A DNA stretch of 21,847 nt from Methanomassiliicoccaceae archaeon UBA404. GTDB lineage: Archaea; Thermoplasmatota; Thermoplasmata; Methanomassiliicoccales; Methanomethylophilaceae. The stretch covers positions 1 to 21,847 of the forward strand of contig DAHY01000026.1 of NCBI GenBank assembly GCA_002498605.1, given 5' to 3'. Both the position numbers and the translations under genes were made by a program. Below, piece by piece: positions 15,221 to 21,847 of this stretch. Numbering within the stretch: position 1 is the first letter of the stretch; the number at the start of each line of letters is the position of its first letter. Under the pieces are notes generated by a model that was not told where the DNA came from, did not search any database, and saw only the letters and a list, made by a program, of their open reading frames with translations.

Positions 15221-16534
15221 GTGTATGTTTCTTTTGACGATACGGATTCGAACAAAGGTCTTTGCACCACATATCTCGCAACCGAGATTATAAAAAACAC
15301 AGATTTGGATTTAATAGGATATCCCAGACTGGTCCGTCTGAATCCTGCCGTGCCCTGGAAAACCAGAGGAAACGGATCTCTTTCATTAAAATTTGGAAAA
15401 GGTTCCGGAACAAAAACAAAAATCGGAGAAATTCAGGGCAAAGAAATATTCTGTTATTCTTCTTCAAAAAAAATTACAATAGATAAATCGGAATTAATGG
15501 AAAGTATTCTTCCCGTTGTTGAAAAAAACAGAAAACCGGATTCCGATTCCGGCGTGGTTATTTCCGAAAAAAAACCCTCGCCTTCGTTTTACTGGAAAGG
15601 TGTTCGTTCGATAGTTGAAAAAGAGGAAATTCTCAACGAACTGAACAGAATAAATGCGGTTTTTCATGAATTCGGAAACGGAAGAGGAATTATCGGATCT
15701 GCCTGCGGAATGGCTTGGAGACCTCAGGATAAAACATATGAAATAATCGCTTACCGTTCAAAAGAAAAATGGGGCACTGACAGAATTTTCGATAAAGAAT
15801 CAGTCGGCAGAATGGATAAAATTTTTTCCTCCACTTTCAATAATTGGGATGAAAGAACAGGAAATCCGTCTATTTTTCCCGGAACTCCCTGTCCCGTGCT
15901 GTACGGTATCAGAGGCGATTCGGTCGAAGATCTTCCGAAAGCCTCGAATGCGGTCAATTCGGAACATCCGGACAGAAAATTGATTTTTCTTACAAATCAG
16001 GGAACAGATAATCATATCATAAGAAACTTTGAAAATATTCCTTTAAAATCTTATTATTTGGAAGGAACAGTGGATTCCGTCAAACGCATTCCCGGAGGAC
16101 ATCTTATTTTTGTTCTCAAAACTTCCCGGGGAAATATTGATTGCACTGTTTACGAACCCGCAAAAACATTCAGAAGCGCAATCAGCTGGTTAATTCCCGG
16201 GGATTGCGTAGGCGTCATGGGCGAATTGCGCGAATCTCCCCGTACTTTGAATGTTGAAAAACTGAAAGTAATATCTTTGATCAAAGAAATTAAAAAAATC
16301 TCCAATCCCGTCTGTGATTCCTGCGGAAAAACAATGGAATCCGTGGGCAAAAACAAAGGATACAGATGCAGAGACTGTAAAACAACATCTTCCGAAGCAA
16401 TTTTTGAAGAAAAAATGAGATGGATTCTTCCCGGATGGTACGAACCTCCCTCATCGTCCAGAAGACATCTGTCAAAACCTCTGAAAAGAATGAATGAAGA
16501 GCAACCGTTGGATTTCGTCAATAGTCGAATATGA
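15221..16534 (+). CDS. tiaS: tRNA(Ile2) 2-agmatinylcytidine synthetase TiaS
   Basis: The product has 437 residues. TiaS uses ATP and agmatine to modify C34 of tRNA-Ile2 (CAU) so that it reads AUA, an archaea-specific step. FDDTDS (5-10) opens the N-terminal kinase-like region. NQGTDNH (259-265) is a conserved catalytic segment. An OB-fold follows (about 278-352), then a zinc ribbon with C365, C368, C383 and C386. The start is GTG, giving MYVSFDDTDS, with a TATA-like CACTATAACC about 26 bases upstream and a leaderless layout. It ends just before the thiolase promoter. Confidence 0.95.
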   Translation: MYVSFDDTDSNKGLCTTYLATEIIKNTDLDLIGYPRLVRLNPAVPWKTRGNGSLSLKFGKGSGTKTKIGEIQGKEIFCYSSSKKITIDKSELMESILPVVEKNRKPDSDSGVVISEKKPSPSFYWKGVRSIVEKEEILNELNRINAVFHEFGNGRGIIGSACGMAWRPQDKTYEIIAYRSKEKWGTDRIFDKESVGRMDKIFSSTFNNWDERTGNPSIFPGTPCPVLYGIRGDSVEDLPKASNAVNSEHPDRKLIFLTNQGTDNHIIRNFENIPLKSYYLEGTVDSVKRIPGGHLIFVLKTSRGNIDCTVYEPAKTFRSAISWLIPGDCVGVMGELRESPRTLNVEKLKVISLIKEIKKISNPVCDSCGKTMESVGKNKGYRCRDCKTTSSEAIFEEKMRWILPGWYEPPSSSRRHLSKPLKRMNEEQPLDFVNSRI

Positions 16535-16544
16535 ATGCCGACAA

Positions 16545-16554
16545 TATTATATAG
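16545..16554 (+). promoter_or_regulatory. promoter TATA box of the thiolase gene
   Basis: TATTATATAG lies about 45 bases before the ATG at 16596. Transcription would begin near 16575, leaving a leader of about 20 bases that includes a GAGG ribosome site at 16584-16587. Confidence 0.5.
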
Positions 16555-16595
16555 AGAAAATAAACACTATCACCAAATTCAACGAGGCCGTTAAA

Positions 16596-17774
16596 ATGCA
16601 AGAAGCAGTAATTCTAAGTTCGGTAAGAACCCCTGTGGGTAAGTACGGACAAGCCCTGGCTAGCGTAAAAGCAACGGACCTGGGTGGGATCGTAATAAAA
16701 GAAGCGGTATCCAGAGCAGGTTTGGAGCCTAATGACATTCAGGAATGTATAATGGGAAATGTAATTTCCTCGGGACTGGGTCAAAACCCGGCAAGGCAGG
16801 CCGCAGTCGCGGCGGGTCTTCCGGTGGAAATAGGATCCTTCACGGTAAACGCTGTTTGCGGATCAGGATTAAAATCCGCTATGTTGGCCGCGGACGCCAT
16901 CAGAGCGGAACAGTACGACGTTCTTGCCGTGGGCGGAATGGAAAACATGAGCGCCGTACCTTATCTGTTGACCGATGCAAGATGGGGACATAAAATGGGC
17001 GACAAGACTGTGGTGGATGCCATGGTTCATGACGGCCTTTGGGACATTTTCAACAATCAGCACATGGGTTTGACCGGAGAAATCGTTGCCGAGCGTTTCA
17101 ACATTACCCGCGAAGACGCGGACAGATTGGCTTACGAAAGCAATATGAAAGCCGACAAAGCACAGAAAACCGGTAAATTCGACAAGGAAATAATTCCCGT
17201 TACCGTTAAAACAAGAAAAGGGGAAACCATATTTGACAAGGATGAAGGAATCAGACCCGAAACAACCATGGAAGTTCTTGCGAACCTGAGACCCGCCTTC
17301 AAGAAAGACGGTATTGTCACAGCCGGCAATTCTTCACAGCTCAGCGACGGTGCTTCCTCACTGATTGTAACCTCAAGAAAATGGGCCGAAGAACACGGAC
17401 ACAAGCCTATCGCTTCGATTGTCGCTTACGGCGAAACCGGAGTTCTTCCCGAACGGATTATGGAAGCTCCCATTTACACAACCAGAAGCGTGTTGAATAA
17501 AGCCGGAATGACAATCGACGACATCGATCTGTTCGAACACAACGAAGCCTTTGCCACAGCATCCTGCGCGGTAAAGAAGGAACTTCAGGTTCCGGACGAC
17601 ATATTCAACGTGAACGGCGGCGCGGTTGCAATCGGTCACCCCATAGGATGTTCGGGTGCCAGAGTAATGACGACCCTCCTTCATGCCCTGGAAGACAGGA
17701 ACAAAGAAGTGGGTCTTAGCACACTCTGTCTGGGCGGCGGAAACGCCGTGACGATGATCGTGCGTCGTGAGTAA
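16596..17774 (+). CDS. acetyl-CoA C-acetyltransferase (biosynthetic-type thiolase)
   Basis: The product has 392 residues, the length of bacterial-type biosynthetic thiolases, which condense two acetyl-CoA to acetoacetyl-CoA. The catalytic set is complete: nucleophile C88 in NAVCGSGL, H348 in GGAVAIGHPIGCSGAR, and C378 in LCLGGGNA; HNEAFA at 315-320 is also present. The start ATG has GAGG nine bases upstream; extension to 16494 would overlap tiaS. Archaea generally use a shorter thiolase paired with HMG-CoA synthase and a DUF35 protein. Neither partner is here, so this copy may be acquired and serve mevalonate or acyl-CoA metabolism. A hairpin terminator follows. Confidence 0.94.
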   Translation: MQEAVILSSVRTPVGKYGQALASVKATDLGGIVIKEAVSRAGLEPNDIQECIMGNVISSGLGQNPARQAAVAAGLPVEIGSFTVNAVCGSGLKSAMLAADAIRAEQYDVLAVGGMENMSAVPYLLTDARWGHKMGDKTVVDAMVHDGLWDIFNNQHMGLTGEIVAERFNITREDADRLAYESNMKADKAQKTGKFDKEIIPVTVKTRKGETIFDKDEGIRPETTMEVLANLRPAFKKDGIVTAGNSSQLSDGASSLIVTSRKWAEEHGHKPIASIVAYGETGVLPERIMEAPIYTTRSVLNKAGMTIDDIDLFEHNEAFATASCAVKKELQVPDDIFNVNGGAVAIGHPIGCSGARVMTTLLHALEDRNKEVGLSTLCLGGGNAVTMIVRRE

Positions 17775-17805
17775 ACATAATCAAAAAACTTTTTCTTCCA
17801 ATCAA

Positions 17806-17840
17806 AAAGGGGGGCCGTCCCCCTTTAAGGAAGTATTTTT
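17806..17840 (+). terminator. hairpin terminator after the thiolase gene
   Basis: AAAGGGGG (17806-17813) pairs perfectly with CCCCCTTT (17819-17826) around a five-base loop, and a run of seven T follows at about 17834-17840. It begins about 30 bases after the stop codon. Confidence 0.6.
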
Positions 17841-18157
17841 TTCATTTTATTTTTGATTTGAAGATATTGATTAGTGCGAGCTCTATTGATAATAAGAGGG
17901 TATAATAGGCAGAATATGTACTCAAACAGGTGGATGTAGGGATTAAGTATCCGGAAATACCGGATAGTTGAGATGATGGTAGGAAGATGGCAGAGGCAAA
18001 TAAATTCCTATTAACTCTGGCTATATCCGTTCATGATGTTTACTGTAATAGACATTAAATCTACTATTGAATATTCAACAGTCGTCATATTTGTAAGGGG
18101 TAATAATTGTACTATGATAGAGATTGGCTCTCGGTTTCCATTGATATTACGTCGCTC
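17841..18157. other. intergenic region with two dyads, no gene recognised
   Basis: No convincing coding frame was found on either strand; the longest ATG frames are about a dozen codons. Two structures stand out: a perfect hairpin TATCCGG/CCGGATA with loop AAATA (17948-17966), and a 20-base near-palindrome ACTATTGAATATTCAACAGT (18063-18082; two non-complementary positions). The stretch separates the thiolase end from the permease end, both pointing into it. No box C/D, tRNA or riboswitch could be supported. Confidence 0.4.
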
Positions 18158-19228
18158 TTATGCCATTGCTCCTTTTTTCGAGAACAACATATAAACCAAC
18201 ACCGGCGCACCGATAAGAGCAGTTATCGCTCCAACCGGCAACATTATCGGGGCTAAAATACTCTTTGCTATGATGTCTGCAATCAAAAGCAGCATTCCGC
18301 CAATAATCGCTGATGTAGGAACAAGCCAACGGGTATTGTTACCAATTATTTTTCTGCCGATCTGAGGCGACAGAATACAAATAAATCCGATGGGGCCCGC
18401 AAATGCGACAACTATTGCGGTTGCGACACAAGTCAATATTACCGTCACGCTTCTAAGACGATGCGTATTGATTCCAAGAGATTTAGCGGAATCATCGCCC
18501 ATGCGCATTATATCCAGATTTTTTCCAATCAACATGCTGTATATGAAAATAATAAAAAATGCAAATATGACATAGGGAATCTGCCAGAGACAAATTGAAG
18601 AAAGGTCTCCTATTGACCATAAAACAACGTCTTGTACACTTGTGGAATCTCCAAAATACTGGGAGAGCATGTTCAATGCACTAAAGAGATAGGATATCGC
18701 AATACCTGTCAGAACCATTACAACAGGCGACATTTTTTTTACAACCACTGCGAATATCATGATGATTGCGGGGATCATAGAAAATATAAACGCATTAGTG
18801 ATAAGACCGAAAGTACCGGAAACAATTGAGATTCCGAATATGTACAGCAGGTTTACACCGAATCCGGCGCCTGCCGAAATACCCAATGTATAAGGTGTAG
18901 CCAACGGATTTTTCAAAATTGATTGAATTAGACAACCGCCGATGGCCAACACCATACCGATGAATAATGCCCCGAGTACACGGGGCGCTCTGATTTCCAT
19001 CACAACAAACACATATGTTTCATTGACCTCAAAAAATCCAGGGAATATTTGATTGAATAATATTTTGTATGCTTCTACAGCGGTCAAAGATGATGAACCT
19101 ACGGTGAACGAATATCCTACCACAATGATAATCGCAATAGTGGAAAGAATCAAAAATGAAAATCTGCGCGATTTGATTTTCAATATTTTCTTTCTTTCTT
19201 CTTCAACCAGTTCATCATAATCATTCAT
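18158..19228 (-). CDS. FecCD-type ABC transporter permease (iron-siderophore/cobalamin class)
   Basis: The product has 356 residues. A charged cytoplasmic N-terminus (1-24, MNDYDELVEEERKKILKIK) is followed by about ten hydrophobic helices. The family hallmarks are RAPRVLGALFIGMVLAIGG (about 102-120), the GISAGAGFGVNL segment and, in the second half, the VAFAGPIGFICILSPQIGRKI region, which forms the coupling loop to the ATPase. Two copies normally form the import channel for iron-siderophore, haem or vitamin B12. No Shine-Dalgarno is seen. The gene follows the binding-protein gene after a short gap with a strong hairpin. It ends facing the thiolase. Confidence 0.93.
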   Translation of the reverse strand: MNDYDELVEEERKKILKIKSRRFSFLILSTIAIIIVVGYSFTVGSSSLTAVEAYKILFNQIFPGFFEVNETYVFVVMEIRAPRVLGALFIGMVLAIGGCLIQSILKNPLATPYTLGISAGAGFGVNLLYIFGISIVSGTFGLITNAFIFSMIPAIIMIFAVVVKKMSPVVMVLTGIAISYLFSALNMLSQYFGDSTSVQDVVLWSIGDLSSICLWQIPYVIFAFFIIFIYSMLIGKNLDIMRMGDDSAKSLGINTHRLRSVTVILTCVATAIVVAFAGPIGFICILSPQIGRKIIGNNTRWLVPTSAIIGGMLLLIADIIAKSILAPIMLPVGAITALIGAPVLVYMLFSKKGAMA

Positions 19229-19250
19229 AATATTACTGCAGTTAATTGGT

Positions 19251-19266
19251 GGGGGCCGAAGCCCCC
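19251..19266 (-). terminator. cUUCGg tetraloop hairpin between binding protein and permease genes
   Basis: On the minus strand GGGGGC and GCCCCC form a perfect six-pair GC stem closed by TTCG, the exceptionally stable cUUCGg RNA tetraloop. It starts nine bases after the binding-protein stop and ends about 22 bases before the permease ATG. No T-run follows, so partial termination, mRNA end protection or separate expression of the two genes are all possible. Confidence 0.5.
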
Positions 19267-19274
19267 TGTTTTAT

Positions 19275-20543
19275 TCACTCGTAGAAATACCAGAAAACCC
19301 CATGTTTGCTGGAGTCGTAGTCATAGCCCATGATATCTACATATTCCTGCAATAATCCGTTGAGATAACCTTCTGAGTAAAGATCGGGGTACAGAATATG
19401 TCCAATCTGAGCAGCGAGTAAAATTCCGCCGGACCCACCATGCCATAATTCGTTACATGTGATGTATTTATTGGTATCTTCCATGTAATCAAATAGGACG
19501 TTATTGGCAAGTCCTTCCTGGAAAGCCACCAATTCTGAATTATTGTCAACAAGATATCCCTGTGCAGGAATGTAGGCCAACTCCTTTCCGTCTCCCTGAT
19601 ATTTTACAGTATGAACGAGAAGATAATCCGCTCTGACTTCTACTAGACTTTCTATACCTATTTTTCCGCTATCAATCAGAGAAGGAGCAATATCGTCAAT
19701 CACTGCATGCCCACCCACAAGATTGAGAGCCTGATATCCAATGCTGCTCGTTCCGTTAATGGTTAGGACTTTATTTGCGGTATCATGCAGATATCCGCCG
19801 TACCAGAAGTACAAAACGGAAGGTTTGTCCGCTTCGGAGATAGTCTTGGTGTTATCGGTCATCAAATTCCAATTATCCACAATCCAGTTCACATATCTCT
19901 CCGCTGCGGCTGTATTGTTAAAAATATAACCCAAAAGAAGAGCGCCCTTGACACAACCCGAATTATACGGATTTATAAGATCAATATTTGTCAGATTCGG
20001 GCTGAAAACGTCTGCCTGGGACTTCTCTTTCTTTACATCCATGTTCATGTTCAGATGTGCAATCCACACGTCGGGTTCCAATACAGCAAGAGCTTCGTAA
20101 TCCGGGGAATGCATATTATTCAGATTATAAACAGAACTGGAATCGTTCATGTTCATCAGGAAGTAATTCTTCATTTGATACGGAGCATTTCCTACGGAAA
20201 CAATCTTATCCTGCACGCCCAGAAGAGACAGCATTTCGCATTCCGATGTGTACTCGCTGATAACATTATCGATATTCAATCTGCACGAAGACATGATGCC
20301 GTATCCATCAAGGAAATGAACTTTGTCCGCGGTACGGTCAATTAAAGAATTAACAAAATCAACATCTTCCGAAGTTATCTTACCATCACGGTTTGCATCG
20401 GCAACATAATATGACTTGCCGTTCGCATCGGTGGTTACCAACATATCAGACAATTCAATTTTACCGTCCAAATAATCCTGAATAATCCTCACGTCTTCTT
20501 TATCTATTCTTGAATTGCCGTCTGCATTGCCAAATATGTCCAA
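19275..20543 (-). CDS. ABC transporter substrate-binding protein with dockerin-like repeats (N-terminus displaced by a frameshift)
   Basis: The product has 422 residues from the first usable start, a TTG. Two calcium-binding dockerin-like repeats come first: GNADGNSRIDKEDVRII (about 5-21) and DANRDGKITSEDVDFV (about 49-64), each with the DxNxDGxI-type loop. A FecB/BtuF-type binding lobe pair follows (SVGNAP at about 115, AVLEPDVWIAH at about 151), as expected for cobalamin or Fe(III)-siderophore capture outside the cell. The open frame continues upstream to 20570 but reaches a TGA. A signal/anchor peptide lies just upstream in another frame (20567-20671). The original protein was probably a single 465-residue lipoprotein-like or anchored product. 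The permease follows; the ATPase is divergent. Confidence 0.82.
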   Translation of the reverse strand: MDIFGNADGNSRIDKEDVRIIQDYLDGKIELSDMLVTTDANGKSYYVADANRDGKITSEDVDFVNSLIDRTADKVHFLDGYGIMSSCRLNIDNVISEYTSECEMLSLLGVQDKIVSVGNAPYQMKNYFLMNMNDSSSVYNLNNMHSPDYEALAVLEPDVWIAHLNMNMDVKKEKSQADVFSPNLTNIDLINPYNSGCVKGALLLGYIFNNTAAAERYVNWIVDNWNLMTDNTKTISEADKPSVLYFWYGGYLHDTANKVLTINGTSSIGYQALNLVGGHAVIDDIAPSLIDSGKIGIESLVEVRADYLLVHTVKYQGDGKELAYIPAQGYLVDNNSELVAFQEGLANNVLFDYMEDTNKYITCNELWHGGSGGILLAAQIGHILYPDLYSEGYLNGLLQEYVDIMGYDYDSSKHGVFWYFYE

Positions 20544-20566
20544 ATGAACATCGTTGGCAACCAGAT

Positions 20567-20671
20567 CTATTCATCGTCACTATCTTTGTTGTCTTTGAAG
20601 TATAGAATGCCTCCCGCTCCGGCCAAAACTATAATGGCAACAGCGGCGACTGCAATTATTTTTGCGTTCAT
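20567..20671 (-). CDS. detached N-terminal signal/anchor of the substrate-binding protein
   Basis: ATG at 20671 opens a 34-codon frame: MNAKIIAVAAVAIIVLAGAG, then GILYFKDNKDSDDE and TAG. Positive residues, an 18-20-residue hydrophobic core and a polar acidic linker are those of an export signal or N-terminal anchor. A -1 shift at 20570-20572 would join DDE to IDLVANDVHLDIFGNADG of the binding protein without meeting the TGA in that frame. An AT-rich TATA-like element lies about 25 bases upstream. Either the gene carries a real one-base deletion, or the read or assembly does. Confidence 0.6.
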   Translation of the reverse strand: MNAKIIAVAAVAIIVLAGAGGILYFKDNKDSDDE

Positions 20672-20691
20672 GGGTTGGCATATACATCCAA

Positions 20692-20701
20692 ATTATTAAA
20701 T
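20692..20701. promoter_or_regulatory. shared TATA-like element between divergent ABC genes
   Basis: ATTATTAAAT is AT-rich on both strands. It lies about 25 bases from the ATG at 20671 (minus) and about 30 bases from the ATG pair at 20719/20728 (plus). Only 47-56 bases separate the two starts, so the promoters must overlap. Confidence 0.4.
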
Positions 20702-20727
20702 CATTCCTCAGAATATATATGTGGGTA

Positions 20728-21504
20728 ATGACAGAATTTGAAAAGTTGTCCGTCGAAGATCTTGTATTTTATTACGAGGAATCCACATACATACTGGACA
20801 AAGTCGGATTGTCGATGGACAGGCCGGAGATTATAGGGATAATAGGACCCAACGGTTCAGGGAAAACAACACTGATCAAATGTATTAACAATATCCTGAC
20901 ACCCAAACAGGGCAAAATAATGCTGAATGAGTCAGACATAAAAAGCATGAGCATGAACGATGTTGCAAAAAGATTGGCGTATGTGCCTCAAAATACTGAA
21001 AGAGACATGAATTCTCCAAACGTGTACGAAGTAGTCCTGATGGGAAGAAAACCTCACACAACATGGCAATATACAGAAAGCGACGATCGGGTTGTGTGGA
21101 CAATAATGAAAGAAATGTCCGTAGCCCATTTAGCTTCACACAGATTCGATGAATTGAGCAGCGGACAATTGCAACGTGTACTGATATCCAGAGCCATTGC
21201 CCAGGAAGCAAAAATATTCTTATTGGATGAGCCCACAAGTAATCTTGATGTGAAATATCAAATAGAAGTCATGGAAACTATACGCGATATTGTTAAACAA
21301 AAAAACGTCGGTGCATGTATCATCATTCACGATCTTGATTTGGCATATCGTTTTTGCGATCGTGTTGTAATGATGAATGATAAAAAAATCAAATTTTCCG
21401 GTACCCCGGAAGAAATAATGACACCAGAAAATATCGAGGAGATATTTGGAGTAAAATCAGTAATATGTGAAATTGAAGGCAACAATCACGTTGTAATAAC
21501 CTGA
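20728..21504 (+). CDS. ABC transporter ATP-binding protein (iron-siderophore/cobalamin class)
   Basis: The product has 258 residues from ATG 20728 (MTEFEKLSVEDL); ATG 20719 adds three residues, and further upstream codons precede the TATA-like box. All motifs are intact: Walker A GPNGSGKTT (40-48), Q-loop Q88 in YVPQNTE, signature LSSGQLQR (143-150), Walker B with FLLDEPTSNLD (164-174) and the H-loop H201 in IIIHDLDLA. The VLMGRKPH segment after the Q-loop is typical of FecE/BtuD/FhuC-type importers. It is the partner of the permease and binding protein encoded divergently. No Shine-Dalgarno is evident, and a leaderless mRNA is likely. Confidence 0.94.
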   Translation: MTEFEKLSVEDLVFYYEESTYILDKVGLSMDRPEIIGIIGPNGSGKTTLIKCINNILTPKQGKIMLNESDIKSMSMNDVAKRLAYVPQNTERDMNSPNVYEVVLMGRKPHTTWQYTESDDRVVWTIMKEMSVAHLASHRFDELSSGQLQRVLISRAIAQEAKIFLLDEPTSNLDVKYQIEVMETIRDIVKQKNVGACIIIHDLDLAYRFCDRVVMMNDKKIKFSGTPEEIMTPENIEEIFGVKSVICEIEGNNHVVIT

Positions 21505-21847
21505 AAAATTAAATAAAATCATATTGCGAGTTATCCATCGATTGCAATATCCGAGGAGATTATTCTGTCGATATGATAGTGTCGATTAAATTTTATCATC
21601 TACGCTTGTTTTTCTACTGATTATTTTAATCCTATTTTTAAGAAAAACAATCAAAGAACAATGATATCATTGATGTCTTTATTCAATGAGGTTTAAGAGA
21701 GTAATATCGACGATTTAAGCAATAATGTTTTATGAAGCCGGACGCCGTTCTAAGAAGGAACTTCAGGTTCCTGACGACATTGTATGATAAATACAAATAA
21801 TTACAAATTCTTTAGATTGGTACCTTTGAATTATTTTAAGCTTTGTT
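21505..21847. other. AT-rich intergenic stretch at the right edge with palindrome and gene relic
   Basis: No full gene was recognised. The stretch contains a perfect 14-base palindrome CAATGATATCATTG (21659-21672), an ATGATA/TATCAT pair near 21573-21600 and a short thiolase-like segment (21725-21787). The sequence runs off the window. Confidence 0.4.
21725..21787 (+). pseudogene. thiolase gene fragment (relic)
   Basis: A 20-codon frame (MFYEAGRRS, then KKELQVPDDIV and stop) contains KKELQVPDDI, identical to residues 327-336 of the thiolase encoded upstream. At DNA level 21752-21780 matches 17574-17602 at 28 of 29 bases; the one difference (CCT for CCG) is silent. Upstream only GAAGCC is shared, in the same frame but with fewer codons between, and downstream similarity stops at once. 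It looks like a decayed or truncated piece of a second thiolase copy. Confidence 0.55.

Noticed and set aside
17970..18050. Possible box C/D guide RNA (ATGATGG and ATGATGT resemble C boxes)
   Set aside because: No CTGA D box occurs at suitable spacing on this strand, so the pattern is incomplete.
20565..20575. Programmed -1 ribosomal frameshift in the binding-protein gene
   Set aside because: No X-XXY-YYZ slippery site or downstream structure was seen at GAT GAA TAG; a one-base indel explains the data more simply.
21570..21620. Possible box C/D RNA (ATGATAG followed by CTGA) in the right-hand spacer
   Set aside because: The C box is degenerate and no internal C'/D' pair was found; AT-rich DNA produces this by chance.
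1..21847. CRISPR array, tRNA, rRNA or insertion sequence
   Set aside because: No regularly spaced repeat, no tRNA T-arm consensus, no rRNA segment and no transposase or terminal inverted repeats were seen on reading both strands.

Overview
The window is archaeal. It carries an A-type ATP synthase operon, the small subunit of DNA polymerase D, an Orc1/Cdc6 initiator flanked by origin recognition boxes, the tRNA-Ile2 agmatidine synthetase TiaS and a UPF0201 protein. TATA-like boxes sit about 25 bases before many start codons, which suggests leaderless mRNAs. PolD with the A-ATPase points to a euryarchaeote. The short ABC-transport binding protein with dockerin-like repeats resembles proteins I associate with host-associated Methanomassiliicoccales (Thermoplasmata-related methanogens). 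That placement is an inference: no marker gene is present.

Layout. Positions 1-1823 hold the tail of an unknown membrane protein (+), then a leftward group: a zinc-ribbon/TM2 membrane protein, a TIM-barrel sugar-phosphate isomerase-like protein and a UPF0201 protein. Positions 1878-4039 hold a rightward group: PolD small subunit and two adjacent SMR transporters. Positions 4067-12561 are one leftward operon, H-I-K-E-C-F-A-B-D of the A-type ATPase, ending in a 49-residue single-pass membrane protein. A dCMP deaminase (12647-13093) precedes it on the same strand.

Positions 13094-14897 look like a chromosomal replication origin. An AT-rich intergenic stretch contains a dyad, a possible 30-residue membrane peptide and an ORB; cdc6 follows; then comes a second ORB, inverted and 27/29 identical to the first. 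Transcription points away from this zone on both sides: deaminase and ATPase leftward, cdc6, an OB-fold-like membrane protein, tiaS and a bacterial-type thiolase rightward.

Positions 17806-21847 hold a hairpin terminator, a roughly 330-base intergenic stretch with two dyads, and an iron-siderophore/cobalamin-type ABC importer: permease and binding protein leftward, ATPase divergent. The binding protein's N-terminal signal/anchor lies in a different reading frame from the rest (apparent -1 frameshift), and a cUUCGg hairpin separates it from the permease. At the right edge lies a 29-base near-exact copy of an internal piece of the thiolase gene, apparently a gene relic.

I found no CRISPR array, tRNA, rRNA or insertion sequence. 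The most informative non-coding structure is the origin. The best candidates for undescribed biology are the small membrane proteins attached to the ATPase operon and the origin.
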